Shown here one piece after another: positions 14,957-23,590 of a stretch of DNA of 64,000 bases. A program made the position numbers and the translations under genes. The stretch is taken from contig NZ_WUPT01000005.1 of NCBI RefSeq assembly GCF_009830125.1, positions 1-64,000 on the forward strand, in the 5' to 3' direction. This DNA comes from Kangsaoukella pontilimi (GTDB lineage Bacteria > Pseudomonadota > Alphaproteobacteria > Rhodobacterales > Rhodobacteraceae). Position 1 is the first letter of the stretch; every line of letters starts with the position of its first letter. The notes under the pieces were generated by a model. The model had not been told where the DNA came from. It saw only the letters and a list, made by a program, of their open reading frames with translations, and did not search any database.

Positions 14957-17900
14957 GGCCGGAGTTTCGCCAGTGCGCGGTCGGCGCGGGCGACCAGGAC
15001 AGGGACGCCTTCGGCCAGGGCGGCGGCGTGGCCCGCGGTAAGGTGATCCCGCGCCACCTTGCGGCGGCGGCGGGCGAGGGCGACGAGGCCGAGCCCGATC
15101 TTGGCCCGCGCGAAATGGGCGCCGCCCGCCTCGCGTTCCAGTTCGAGGCAGCGCTGAAGCTCGGTGCGGGCGTGGCGGAGCGCGGTGGGCCTGATCCGCA
15201 GGAAGGTGATGATGTCGGCGGCCTCGGGCCTTTCGCGGTGCGGTTTCGGCCGGTCCGGCGGCGCTTCGCTGTCGGGGTCGATCAGTCCGGCGGCGGAGAG
15301 CAGAACCTCGGCTTTCAGAAGGCGGAACTGTCGTTCGACGTTGACGTTGCCAAGCGGCGCGACCTCGGTGAGGAGGCGGTTGAGGCGCTGCCATCCGGCA
15401 TGCAGGCGGCCCGAGCGGAATTCGATGACGGTGCCGATCCACTCCATGGAATGAAGGAGATTGTGATCGCCCATATGGCGGTATTTGGCGATGGATGCCT
15501 CGACCTCGTCGCGGACCGTTTCGGGCTGGGCGAGGAACGTGGCGCTGAAGAGTTCGACAGTGCGGCAGACGGATTCGTCGCCCGAGCCGGGGATCGCGTT
15601 GCGGCGGCCTTCGGCCACGGCGTCGAGCGCGCGCTCGGGGTCGCCCTCGATGCCGAAGATCAGTGCCTTGGACCATGCTGCGAAGGCGAGTGCGCGGCGG
15701 TCGTCGTAGCGTTTGGCGAAGGTCAGGATGCGTTCGGCGGCGGCAAGCGCCTCTTGCTTGCGGCCCACGCTGCGATAGGCGGAGGAAAGCTGGTAGAGCG
15801 CGGTCATGGCGAGGTGCCGGTCGTCGATGGCCTCGGCGACGGGGCGGATTTCCGCGGCCAGACGCTCGATGGTTTCGATGGTCTGCCAGCCCGTCTCGTC
15901 GAAGACGCGCATGAGCGCGGTCTTAGCCCAGGCCGCCCCGCCGGGATCGCCGGCGGCCTCGGCGTCGGTGAGCGTGGCCTGCGCCAGCGCCTCGGCGCCC
16001 GCATAGTCGCGGGCCTGACACATGGCGATGGCGGTTAGGGTCCGGGTGATGCTGAGAGCGGAGGAATACCCCTCGCGCTCCATGCGGGGCAAAGCGCGTC
16101 TGGCCGTGTTTTTCAGGCGGGCAAAGTCGCCCATCTGGAGCAGTGTTCTGAGCCAGGTCAGCACGAGATCGCGGTATTGCGCCTCGTCGGCAAGGTCGGG
16201 CGCATGTTCGAGCTGGGCGAAGGCGCGTCCGAGGGTCTGGTCCGCTGTCGGCAGGTCGTAGTCGCGAAGCGCCGCCTGACCGGCCCTGATGAAGGCGCGG
16301 ACCGCGTCGCGGGCGTTGCCTGCGGCGTCGTGATGATAGGCGAGCCGCGCCCAGTCCTGCCCGTCGCTGCCGGTCGATGCTTCGAGCGCCCCGGCGATCC
16401 GCTTGTGCGCGCTCTGGCGTCTCTGGGTCAGAAGACTGCCGTGGACCGCGTCCCGGACAAGGGCGTGCGAGAAGCGCCACTGTCTTGGGCCGGTGGGCTC
16501 GATCAGGTCGGTATCGGCCATCTGTCCGAGAGTGCTGGCCCGGCCGAGGGCCGCGTCGAGGAGGTCTTCGGAGAAGTCCCGGCCGATGGCGGAAGCGGTC
16601 TCGATCGCCTCGCGATCCTCTGCCGTGAGCCGGTCGACGCGGCTGAGTATGAGCTGTTCGAGCGTGCCGGTCAGGAGGGATGCGGTTTCGCCGGCGAGGT
16701 CGAGCCCGTCGGGCGAGGCGGCCAGACGACCGGGTAGGGACAGGGCGCGGGTGATTTCTTCGGCCACGAGGGGATTGCCGCCCGATTTTTCCGCGATGAG
16801 CTGCGTCAAGGCCGGGCTGATCCGGCCCGGAAGGCGCATGGAGACAAGCGTTTCGATATCGGCGGAGGCCAGCGGTGCCAGAGCGATCCGGCAGAGTGCC
16901 GGGCTGGAAAGCCACGGCGCGGTGGCGGTGGGGCGGTGCGTGACGATGAAGGGCGCGCCCCTGTCGAGCAGCATCGCCAGAACCGACGAGGAGGCGGAGT
17001 CGAGCCAGTGCGCATCCTCGACGAGAAACACGATTCCAAAGCCCCCCGCGATGCCGGTCAGGAGTGCGCCGAGCGCTTCGCGCGTGCGGATCGCGCGGCT
17101 CTTGTCGTCGGATTTCGGCCCGTCGCTGTCCAGAACGGCGACGAGCGGGCCTGTCAGGTCACTTCCGAAACGTTCGGTCGCCGCCGCCACGATGTCGGCG
17201 CGTGTGGCGTCGCGGGGGCAACCGGCGGCGTCCCGCACGAGGTCGAAGACAAGCGCGAAAGCAGTGTCCGTGGGGGCGCATTGTCCGGTGGCAATGGTCT
17301 TCCGGTCGGAAAGCGCCGTCGTGATCTCGTAGGCGAGGCGGGACTTGCCGATGCCGGGCACGCCGGAGAGGGCGACGGGTCTGCCACCGGCGAGCGCGGC
17401 CAGTGCCGTGTCAAGCTCGGGCTTGCGGCTGACGAAACCGGAAAGGCCGCGCTTGGCCGTGCCTTCGAACCGTGTTGCGGGGTCGGTCAGCCCTTCGAGG
17501 CGATGCCAGGTGACGGGATTGGCGAAGCCCTTGAGCACCAGCGTGCCGGTGTCACCGGTGAGGACGAAGCCCTCGCTTTCGCGGACGATGGTGTCGGAGG
17601 CGATGATGCCGCCCGGCGGTGCTTCGGCCTCGAGCCGGGCCGCTTCGTTCACTGCGTCACCGATCAGTTTGACGCGCGCGTCGTTCACATGGGCGACCAT
17701 GATCGGGCCGCCGGACAGGCCCGTCCGGAAGGACGGGACGGACCCGTATTCGGCCCTGAGCGCCTCGGCTTCGGCATCGAGCGCGCGGTGGAAGGCGAGG
17801 GCGGCACGACAGGCCATGACGGTGGCGTTTTCAAGGGCGACCGGCGCGCCGAAGGCGGCGAGAAAGCCGTCGCCGGCGGTGTCCACGATCCGGCCGCCGT

Positions 17901-18051
17901 GAGCCTCGACCGTCTTTTCGGCAAGGGCGAGCGCGTGCTGGGTCAGCGCGAAGGCGCGTTCCTGTCCGAGGTCCTGTGTGGTTTGCGTGAAGCCGACCAT
18001 GTCGCTGGACATGATGGCCGCCCACCGCTTGTCGCCGGACGTTCCGTCCAC
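14953..18051 (-). CDS. Class III adenylate/guanylate cyclase with AAA ATPase and TPR-like domains
   Basis: 1032 residues. The N-terminal cyclase homology domain (about 8-180) has metal-binding SSDMVGFT and DTAGDGFLAAFGAP. An AAA/STAND-type ATPase (about 205-480) has LSGVPGIGKSRLAYEITTAL as Walker A and FLVEDAHWLDSAS as Walker B. The C-terminal half is helical, TPR-like. Such proteins are cytoplasmic signal-controlled cyclases. GTG start at 18051 with AAGGGA 6 bases upstream. It lies 15 bases after the end of the GMC oxidoreductase gene's coding strand start region, in one leftward block. The convergent Crp/Fnr gene may read its product; this link is inference. Confidence 0.87.
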   Translation of the reverse strand: MDGTSGDKRWAAIMSSDMVGFTQTTQDLGQERAFALTQHALALAEKTVEAHGGRIVDTAGDGFLAAFGAPVALENATVMACRAALAFHRALDAEAEALRAEYGSVPSFRTGLSGGPIMVAHVNDARVKLIGDAVNEAARLEAEAPPGGIIASDTIVRESEGFVLTGDTGTLVLKGFANPVTWHRLEGLTDPATRFEGTAKRGLSGFVSRKPELDTALAALAGGRPVALSGVPGIGKSRLAYEITTALSDRKTIATGQCAPTDTAFALVFDLVRDAAGCPRDATRADIVAAATERFGSDLTGPLVAVLDSDGPKSDDKSRAIRTREALGALLTGIAGGFGIVFLVEDAHWLDSASSSVLAMLLDRGAPFIVTHRPTATAPWLSSPALCRIALAPLASADIETLVSMRLPGRISPALTQLIAEKSGGNPLVAEEITRALSLPGRLAASPDGLDLAGETASLLTGTLEQLILSRVDRLTAEDREAIETASAIGRDFSEDLLDAALGRASTLGQMADTDLIEPTGPRQWRFSHALVRDAVHGSLLTQRRQSAHKRIAGALEASTGSDGQDWARLAYHHDAAGNARDAVRAFIRAGQAALRDYDLPTADQTLGRAFAQLEHAPDLADEAQYRDLVLTWLRTLLQMGDFARLKNTARRALPRMEREGYSSALSITRTLTAIAMCQARDYAGAEALAQATLTDAEAAGDPGGAAWAKTALMRVFDETGWQTIETIERLAAEIRPVAEAIDDRHLAMTALYQLSSAYRSVGRKQEALAAAERILTFAKRYDDRRALAFAAWSKALIFGIEGDPERALDAVAEGRRNAIPGSGDESVCRTVELFSATFLAQPETVRDEVEASIAKYRHMGDHNLLHSMEWIGTVIEFRSGRLHAGWQRLNRLLTEVAPLGNVNVERQFRLLKAEVLLSAAGLIDPDSEAPPDRPKPHRERPEAADIITFLRIRPTALRHARTELQRCLELEREAGGAHFARAKIGLGLVALARRRRKVARDHLTAGHAAALAEGVPVLVARADRALAKLRP

Positions 18052-18066
18052 GTGAATTCCCTTACG

Positions 18067-21000
18067 TCAAATACGAAGGAGACTTTCGCGTATCCGGGGG
18101 AAGATGTCACGTGCGGCATGTTTGCCGATGAAGCAGTCCATGTGGCCGTAGTCGGGGAACACGATCCGGTCGAGGGGCGGCGGGGACGGACCGTCAGCGA
18201 GCCATTTCTGAGTGCGGAGGGTCGCTTCGGGCAGCATTTCGGGGTTCTTCGCACCGGCGATGAAGGTGACGGGCATGTCGATCAGGTGCCGGTTGGCGAG
18301 GTAGTCGGTCTTGCCGTCCATCGACAGGAGGTGCCCCGCGCCAAAGATGCGCGAGATGTGGATGAAGGGTTCGGTCGAGACGGGGCCGAAGACGTGGCGG
18401 ATGGCGGTGTGGGTGGCGTCGTTCAGGTTCTCGTGCCGGTAGCTGGGGCCGAAGATGCCGTTGATGCGGTGGCAGGTGGGGCTGTTACAGGGGACGGGCG
18501 AGAAGCTGGGGACCGTGTAGAGCAGCGCGTCGAGCGTGGCGCCGAAGAGGATGCCGGGGTCCAGAGGGCCGGGCGAGCGGGGGTCGACCACGGGCAGGCC
18601 GCGCTTTGCGAGTTCGATCATGTCGGCTGGCAGGCCCAGCCCCTTGAGGATTGCGAGGGCGCGGTCGGGCAGGCCGTGGGCGATGGCGCGGGCGACGTCG
18701 CCGTCGGCCTTGGCGTAGTTGAACCAGTTGGTGATCGGGTGGGCGGCCAGTTGCGAGGCGACGATGCCGTCAACGCGGGCATGGCCGCCGAGGATCGCCA
18801 TGAAGAGCGACATGGACCCGATGCAGTGGACGACGGCCTGGAGGCGCTTTGGTTGGGCGATGTCCCGGATCAGGTCGAGCGCGGCGGGCCAGTCCTCGCG
18901 CGCGACGTCGTCGAGGGTGAAGGGGTGCAGGCTGGCGTCGATGGCGCCGCTGCCCCGGTAGTCGAAGAGCCAGACGTCGAAGTCGTGGTCGAGAAGCTCG
19001 TGCACGATGGTGCGGTCGACCGTGGGCATGGCGAAGGAGGACGCCTTGGTGCCGAAGCCGCCCGCGAGGATGACGGCGCCGTTGGCGGGTGTCTCGTCCC
19101 GGCGGTAGCGGGTCAGCGCGAGGTAGCGGCCGGGGGCGACGCGCGGGTGATGACGCTCGGGCCGGGGGAGGCCGTCGGGTTGGGGCATGTCCTCGCCCGC
19201 CTCGGCGGCGGTGGCGTTCGCCATGTAGGAAAAGATGCCGCCATAGGAGCGGAGGACGAGGCCGCCCATGCGCGCGAAGACGGTGCCCCGGTAGTAGGTC
19301 TCGGCCGTCCCGGCGGCATCGACGTTGCGGGCCAGAGTCGTGGCGAGGCAGGCCTTGACGAAGGCGCTGCGGAAGTCGTGGCCGGCGACGGTATCGGGCC
19401 AGTCGGCGGGTGGGGCGTTTGCGATGAGGCTTTGGACGTGCGCCCAGCTTTGGGCGAGCGCGTCGTCAGTATATTCGAAGGTGAGCGTGCGGGCCTGACC
19501 GATCAGGTCTTCGAAGCCGACGTTCAGGATGCCATGGGCGACAGGCGTGCCGGTGTCGTCGCTGACGGTGACGAAAAGCTCGGTCAGGTCGCGCCACCAG
19601 TGCGAGCCCTCGCGGCGTTGCAGGCGCTTCTTGCCGAGGAAGTGCAGAGGTTTGCCGGTGCCTTTGTCAGGGGTCAGGGTGCCGTCGTAGATCATCTCCC
19701 ACGCGTCGATGTCCTGCGCGTCGGGCATGAGAAAGCGGAAGGTGCCTTTGATCCCGAACGTGCCGCCAAGGGCGTCGGACGAGAGCGTGCCGGACAGGAT
19801 CTGTGCCGTGCCATCGGGGGGCGTGATCGCGGTCTTGACTGAGGGCGCGAAGATCCGCGTGTCGTCCAGGGTACAGTTGACCGGTCCCGCGACCGCCGCG
19901 CCGTAGGGGTCGGAGGGCGGGGGAGCGTCATGGGTGCCGATGGCCGAGAGGTGGCCGGTCATGCGCTCGGGGAAGTGGACGGCGGGGGAGGGGTCACCGA
20001 TGAAGTCCTCGGCTGTGGTGATGGCCCAGGGCAGGTCGTCGTTGGCCACCGCGTCGCGGATATCGGCCAGGACCGTGCGGAGTTGTTTGAGGACGGGAAG
20101 GACGATGGTATCGGGCGCGTCTCCCTCGGTCAGGGGTTTGACCGCCGTGGCCGCGTCGGGCAGGTCGAGCGGTTCGAGATACTCGGCCAGCGTCGTCCAT
20201 GCCTTGACGAAGGCGGCGTAAATGACGAACGCCTTTCCGCCCCGGATCACATCTTCCAGCGTGTCGAGCGTGGCGAGCGCGCTGTCGAGCATCGCGACGA
20301 TGTCGAAGGCGGGGGTGACGGGGATGATGGCGCGGTCCTGCTGCGGAGCGGGGGACCAGTCGATGTGCCAAGCGTTGGCCTCGGCGAAGCGTTCGATCGC
20401 GCGCTCGGCCACCGCCGTGATCGCGAGGTGCGGATTGACGCCCACCGCGCCGGGAAGCGCGGCCCCGTCGCAGACCAGAAGGCCGGGATGGAGGGTGCCG
20501 TCGCGCGCGAAGACACGGCAGTCGGCGTCGACCGTGCCGGTCGTCACATCGTCGCCCATGGGGCAGCCGCCGAGAGGGTGGACCGTGGTGACGCGGTTGT
20601 TGAAGGCGTCCTGCCAGAGCGGGTTCGGCAGGTATTCGGCCCTGAGCACGTCGGAGGCGCGTCTGACCCAGGTCTCATCGCGGAGGATGGCCGGGTCCAG
20701 GCCGCCGCCCGGCCATCTGACCACGACGCGGTCCTGTTCGATCTCGAGATGCCCGGCGGAGGCGTCATGCGCCATCACGAGGAACGGCACGGTGCGCGAG
20801 ACCGGTCCCTGATAGGCCATGTCGGGCAGGCGTTCCGGGTGCTGTTCGAGCACGGCGCCCATGTCGCGGGCGTCCATGAGACGCTCGGGCAGATCTCCGA
20901 AGCGCGAGGGGTCGCCCATGAGCGCGTCGAGCGCGGGGAAGGCCACGGCATAGGCGGTGGCGAGCGCGCCGGGCATCACGCCTTCCTCGATGATGAGGCC

Positions 21001-22083
21001 GTCGGTCAGTTCGGGCGTATCGCGAAGGTCGATCACGCCGGTGATGCAGGGGCCGGGCTGGAAATGCGGCCGGTCGGGCGCGTTCGGGCCCGCGCCCACG
21101 GCGAAGACCGGCGCGCGGTCCGCCCCGGCGGGGATGTTGGCGTTGTAGCCGAAGGCCCAGACATCGCCATTGCCCGAAAACCGGCTGCCGAGCGTGTCGG
21201 ACAGCGGCAGGCCCGCGCGTTCGCTTTTCAGGAGGATTTCGGTCGAGCCGAGAGTCCCGGCGGCGAGGACGACCACATCGGCGGTGACGTCGCGTGTGTC
21301 GCCCGTGTCGAGGCAGAGGACGTGGAGCGTCCAGTTCCGCTGTGCGGTATCGTCGTTCCGGGTGAGGTGGATGACCTCGGCCCCGGTGAGAAGGGTGGCG
21401 CCGAACGCCTTGGCGTCGGGCAGGTAGTTCATCAGGGTGGTGTTCTTTGCGCCGTAGTTGCAGCCCGACACGCAGTCGCCGCAATCGGTGCAGGCGGGCT
21501 GCCAGAGACCGGCGGCGTTATAGCCGTCTTCGAAGGTGACGTTGATGGGCGCGCGGCGGAAGGGTTTCCCCAGCCCCTCGGCGGCGCGTTCGAGCGCGTC
21601 GAGCTTGGGGAGCGTCTTGTCCGCCGGATAGGTCGTGGTGCCGAGCATCGCGCGGGCGCGGTCGTAGTAGGGGGCGAGGATGCCGGTATCCTCGCGGTAG
21701 GGTTCGGGCCACGTCTTCAGCACTTCGCGGAGCGGTTCTATCGCCACGTTGGCGTTGATGAGAGACGTGCCGCCAAGGCCGCAGCCCACCAGCACGTTGA
21801 CGTCATCCCCGACGCGCAGGTCGTAGAGCCCGTCGCGCGCGCCGACGGTGTCGCCGGAATGGCTGAGTGTGATCTGGAAGGCGTCCGCCGCCGCTTCGCC
21901 GGTTTTGGGATAGTGGCCGGGGGCGATCTCGCGGCCCCGTTCGAGGACCATGACATCGCGGCCCGCCCGCGCCAGGCGGGACGCGGCGACGCCGCCGCCA
22001 TAGCCCGAGCCGACGACCACGATCTCGGCGTCTGTGTCGGCGTCGGTGAAGCGGCGCGACAGGGGGGTCCATGGATAGGTCAT
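18067..22083 (-). CDS. GMC-type (cholesterol-oxidase-like) oxidoreductase fused to an alpha/beta hydrolase
   Basis: 1338 residues. The FAD Rossmann motif VVVGSGYGGGVAASRLARAG is at about 23-42. A Cys cluster, ACTDCGDCVSGCNYGAK, lies at about 197-213, and the GMC C-terminal part (NRVTTVHPLGGCPMGDDV, DGAALPGAVGVNPHLAI) at about 490-560. The middle (600-880) is a lipocalin-like or unknown beta region. The C-terminus (about 960-1338) is an alpha/beta hydrolase with GGFGTKASSFAMP, FDYRGSGAID, nucleophile region HCIGSMS and the final YGHMDCFIG. Oxidation of a sterol-like or other hydrophobic alcohol coupled to ester hydrolysis is plausible, but the substrate is unknown. The start overlaps the upstream phosphoesterase stop. 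Confidence 0.85.
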   Translation of the reverse strand: MTYPWTPLSRRFTDADTDAEIVVVGSGYGGGVAASRLARAGRDVMVLERGREIAPGHYPKTGEAAADAFQITLSHSGDTVGARDGLYDLRVGDDVNVLVGCGLGGTSLINANVAIEPLREVLKTWPEPYREDTGILAPYYDRARAMLGTTTYPADKTLPKLDALERAAEGLGKPFRRAPINVTFEDGYNAAGLWQPACTDCGDCVSGCNYGAKNTTLMNYLPDAKAFGATLLTGAEVIHLTRNDDTAQRNWTLHVLCLDTGDTRDVTADVVVLAAGTLGSTEILLKSERAGLPLSDTLGSRFSGNGDVWAFGYNANIPAGADRAPVFAVGAGPNAPDRPHFQPGPCITGVIDLRDTPELTDGLIIEEGVMPGALATAYAVAFPALDALMGDPSRFGDLPERLMDARDMGAVLEQHPERLPDMAYQGPVSRTVPFLVMAHDASAGHLEIEQDRVVVRWPGGGLDPAILRDETWVRRASDVLRAEYLPNPLWQDAFNNRVTTVHPLGGCPMGDDVTTGTVDADCRVFARDGTLHPGLLVCDGAALPGAVGVNPHLAITAVAERAIERFAEANAWHIDWSPAPQQDRAIIPVTPAFDIVAMLDSALATLDTLEDVIRGGKAFVIYAAFVKAWTTLAEYLEPLDLPDAATAVKPLTEGDAPDTIVLPVLKQLRTVLADIRDAVANDDLPWAITTAEDFIGDPSPAVHFPERMTGHLSAIGTHDAPPPSDPYGAAVAGPVNCTLDDTRIFAPSVKTAITPPDGTAQILSGTLSSDALGGTFGIKGTFRFLMPDAQDIDAWEMIYDGTLTPDKGTGKPLHFLGKKRLQRREGSHWWRDLTELFVTVSDDTGTPVAHGILNVGFEDLIGQARTLTFEYTDDALAQSWAHVQSLIANAPPADWPDTVAGHDFRSAFVKACLATTLARNVDAAGTAETYYRGTVFARMGGLVLRSYGGIFSYMANATAAEAGEDMPQPDGLPRPERHHPRVAPGRYLALTRYRRDETPANGAVILAGGFGTKASSFAMPTVDRTIVHELLDHDFDVWLFDYRGSGAIDASLHPFTLDDVAREDWPAALDLIRDIAQPKRLQAVVHCIGSMSLFMAILGGHARVDGIVASQLAAHPITNWFNYAKADGDVARAIAHGLPDRALAILKGLGLPADMIELAKRGLPVVDPRSPGPLDPGILFGATLDALLYTVPSFSPVPCNSPTCHRINGIFGPSYRHENLNDATHTAIRHVFGPVSTEPFIHISRIFGAGHLLSMDGKTDYLANRHLIDMPVTFIAGAKNPEMLPEATLRTQKWLADGPSPPPLDRIVFPDYGHMDCFIGKHAARDIFPRIRESLLRI

Positions 22084-23486
22084 TCGGCGGCCGCCCCGAA
22101 GGCGCGGGAGGTGGCGCCGAGAAGCAGGTCCTGCCGGGCGCGGTAGGCGTCGCCCACCACCGTGGCTAGGTTGTCCCAGGCGGGGGCGCTCTCATTGAGC
22201 CAGCGCTGGACCTCTGCCCGGAACGCCGTGTCCCCGGCGGAGCCGTCGCCCAGATGGTCGAGATGGGCGACCGGGACAATCCCGTTGTCGGGCGTCTTGA
22301 AGAGCCGGACGGACGCGGTGCGGAAGTCGTCGGAGATCAGGACCATGGCGGCGCCTTCGGCATTGTCGAGGCGCGGGCCGTTCAGGGGCCATCCGCCGGT
22401 GTTGTAGACCTTGACCGGGGAAAGGCCGGGGACGGGCACGCGGTCGGAAAAGGGTTTGTGGGTGTGGCCGAAGACGAATGTGAGGTCGTCGGGCGGGCCG
22501 TCCAGTTCCCCGGTGATCTGACGGGCGGTCGGACCGGCGATGTAGCTTGTGAGACCGGCGCGGCCGTCGGTGGTGAGCGCATCGACCACGGCCTGGCGTT
22601 CGCTGTCGCGGAACGCGCCGAGAGAGGCGTCGAGCGCGATGCGGATCGCGGCATGGAGGGCGGCGCGGACCTCGCGGTCGCCGGAGAGCGGCAGACGCTC
22701 GCCCAGGGCGTCGGAGGCGGCCTCGGCCCATCTGGCGGTGAGATTGCGGAAGCCGACGGAGGTCAGGAGTTTCTGGTAGAGCGCCTCGGACCGGGGTCCG
22801 AGATCGGCGGCATCCCCGAAGGTGGACCAGAAGAAGTCGATCCAGCCGGCGTTTTCCGCCGAGAGCCGTTCGACGGTCAGGGGGCCGGGGTTGGTGCCGA
22901 GGCGGTCGAGAATGGTCGAGATCAGGTGATAGGGCGCCTCGACGAAATGGCCGTGATGCAGGAGGACGGCGCGGGAGCGGTCGCCGAAGCCGATATTGGG
23001 GTAGCGGATTTCGGGCGCGTCGAAGCCCGCGCGTTCAAGGAGCGATGTGAGGAGCGGGCTTGTCGCCGGGGGCTCGGTGTCGGACGACCATGCACGGGTG
23101 GCGGAGAGGTAGGTGGGCGTGCCGTCCGACCGGCGGAGCGTGGCGGCCTCGACCGAGAGGCGCGCATCGGTCCAGAGGGCGTGGTCGTGATTGCCGGCGG
23201 TGGCGATCACCTCGCCCGAGAGGCCGCCGGTGTCTTTGAGCGCCTTCAGGAAGCCGAGAGCGGTGAGAAAGGAAGTCGCGCGGTCGGAGAACTGCAGGTC
23301 GAGCACGTCACCGAGGAGGATCAGGCCGGGTTTCGTGCCGGCGGCGGCGAGGAAGTCGCCGAGGGCGGTCGCGAAGGTGGTTGTCGTCGGGCTTGGCGTC
23401 GACGGGTCAGGCCCCTCGGGCACGTGGCTGAGAAGGGAGGTCGTGGCGCCGGCGTGCAGGTCGGAAAGGCATATGTATCGAAGCAT
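22080..23486 (-). CDS. Calcineurin-like metallophosphoesterase
   Basis: 468 residues. The metal-binding motifs are in order: CLSDLHAG (8-15), LLGDVLDLQ, AGNHDHALW, LLHHGHFVE and FGHTHKPFSD. About 200 residues are inserted between the HGH and GHTH motifs, so this is a long member and may act on a large or lipid-linked substrate. No signal peptide. It overlaps the GMC-hydrolase start by ATGA, which suggests translational coupling and a shared pathway, perhaps lipid or sterol-like metabolism. Function beyond phosphoesterase is not known. Confidence 0.85.
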   Translation of the reverse strand: MLRYICLSDLHAGATTSLLSHVPEGPDPSTPSPTTTTFATALGDFLAAAGTKPGLILLGDVLDLQFSDRATSFLTALGFLKALKDTGGLSGEVIATAGNHDHALWTDARLSVEAATLRRSDGTPTYLSATRAWSSDTEPPATSPLLTSLLERAGFDAPEIRYPNIGFGDRSRAVLLHHGHFVEAPYHLISTILDRLGTNPGPLTVERLSAENAGWIDFFWSTFGDAADLGPRSEALYQKLLTSVGFRNLTARWAEAASDALGERLPLSGDREVRAALHAAIRIALDASLGAFRDSERQAVVDALTTDGRAGLTSYIAGPTARQITGELDGPPDDLTFVFGHTHKPFSDRVPVPGLSPVKVYNTGGWPLNGPRLDNAEGAAMVLISDDFRTASVRLFKTPDNGIVPVAHLDHLGDGSAGDTAFRAEVQRWLNESAPAWDNLATVVGDAYRARQDLLLGATSRAFGAAAE

Positions 23487-23542
23487 GTCAGAAGATCGTC
23501 CGGCAGGGCATGAGTTCTGTCAACTGCGGTGAGGGAACCTGG

Positions 23543-23570
23543 GCGGGCGGCACCGGGCCGCGCCGCCCGC
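23543..23570 (-). terminator. Strong hairpin between the caspase-fold gene and the phosphoesterase gene
   Basis: GCGGGCGGC and GCCGCCCGC form a perfect 9-bp stem around 10 bases, 20-48 bases past the end of the leftward caspase-fold gene. There is no following U run, so it may attenuate or stabilise rather than fully terminate. Confidence 0.4.
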
Positions 23571-23590
23571 ACTCGTTACTCGGAGGGACA

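Noticed and set aside
16936-19842. Very long open frames opposite real genes (also 19930-22146, 23783-26599, 48779-51937, 54086-56041 on the plus strand and 37631-40039 on the minus strand)
   Set aside because: They lie antisense to well-supported genes with conserved motifs, are rich in Arg/Gly/Ala as expected from high-GC shadow frames, and show no recognisable domain.
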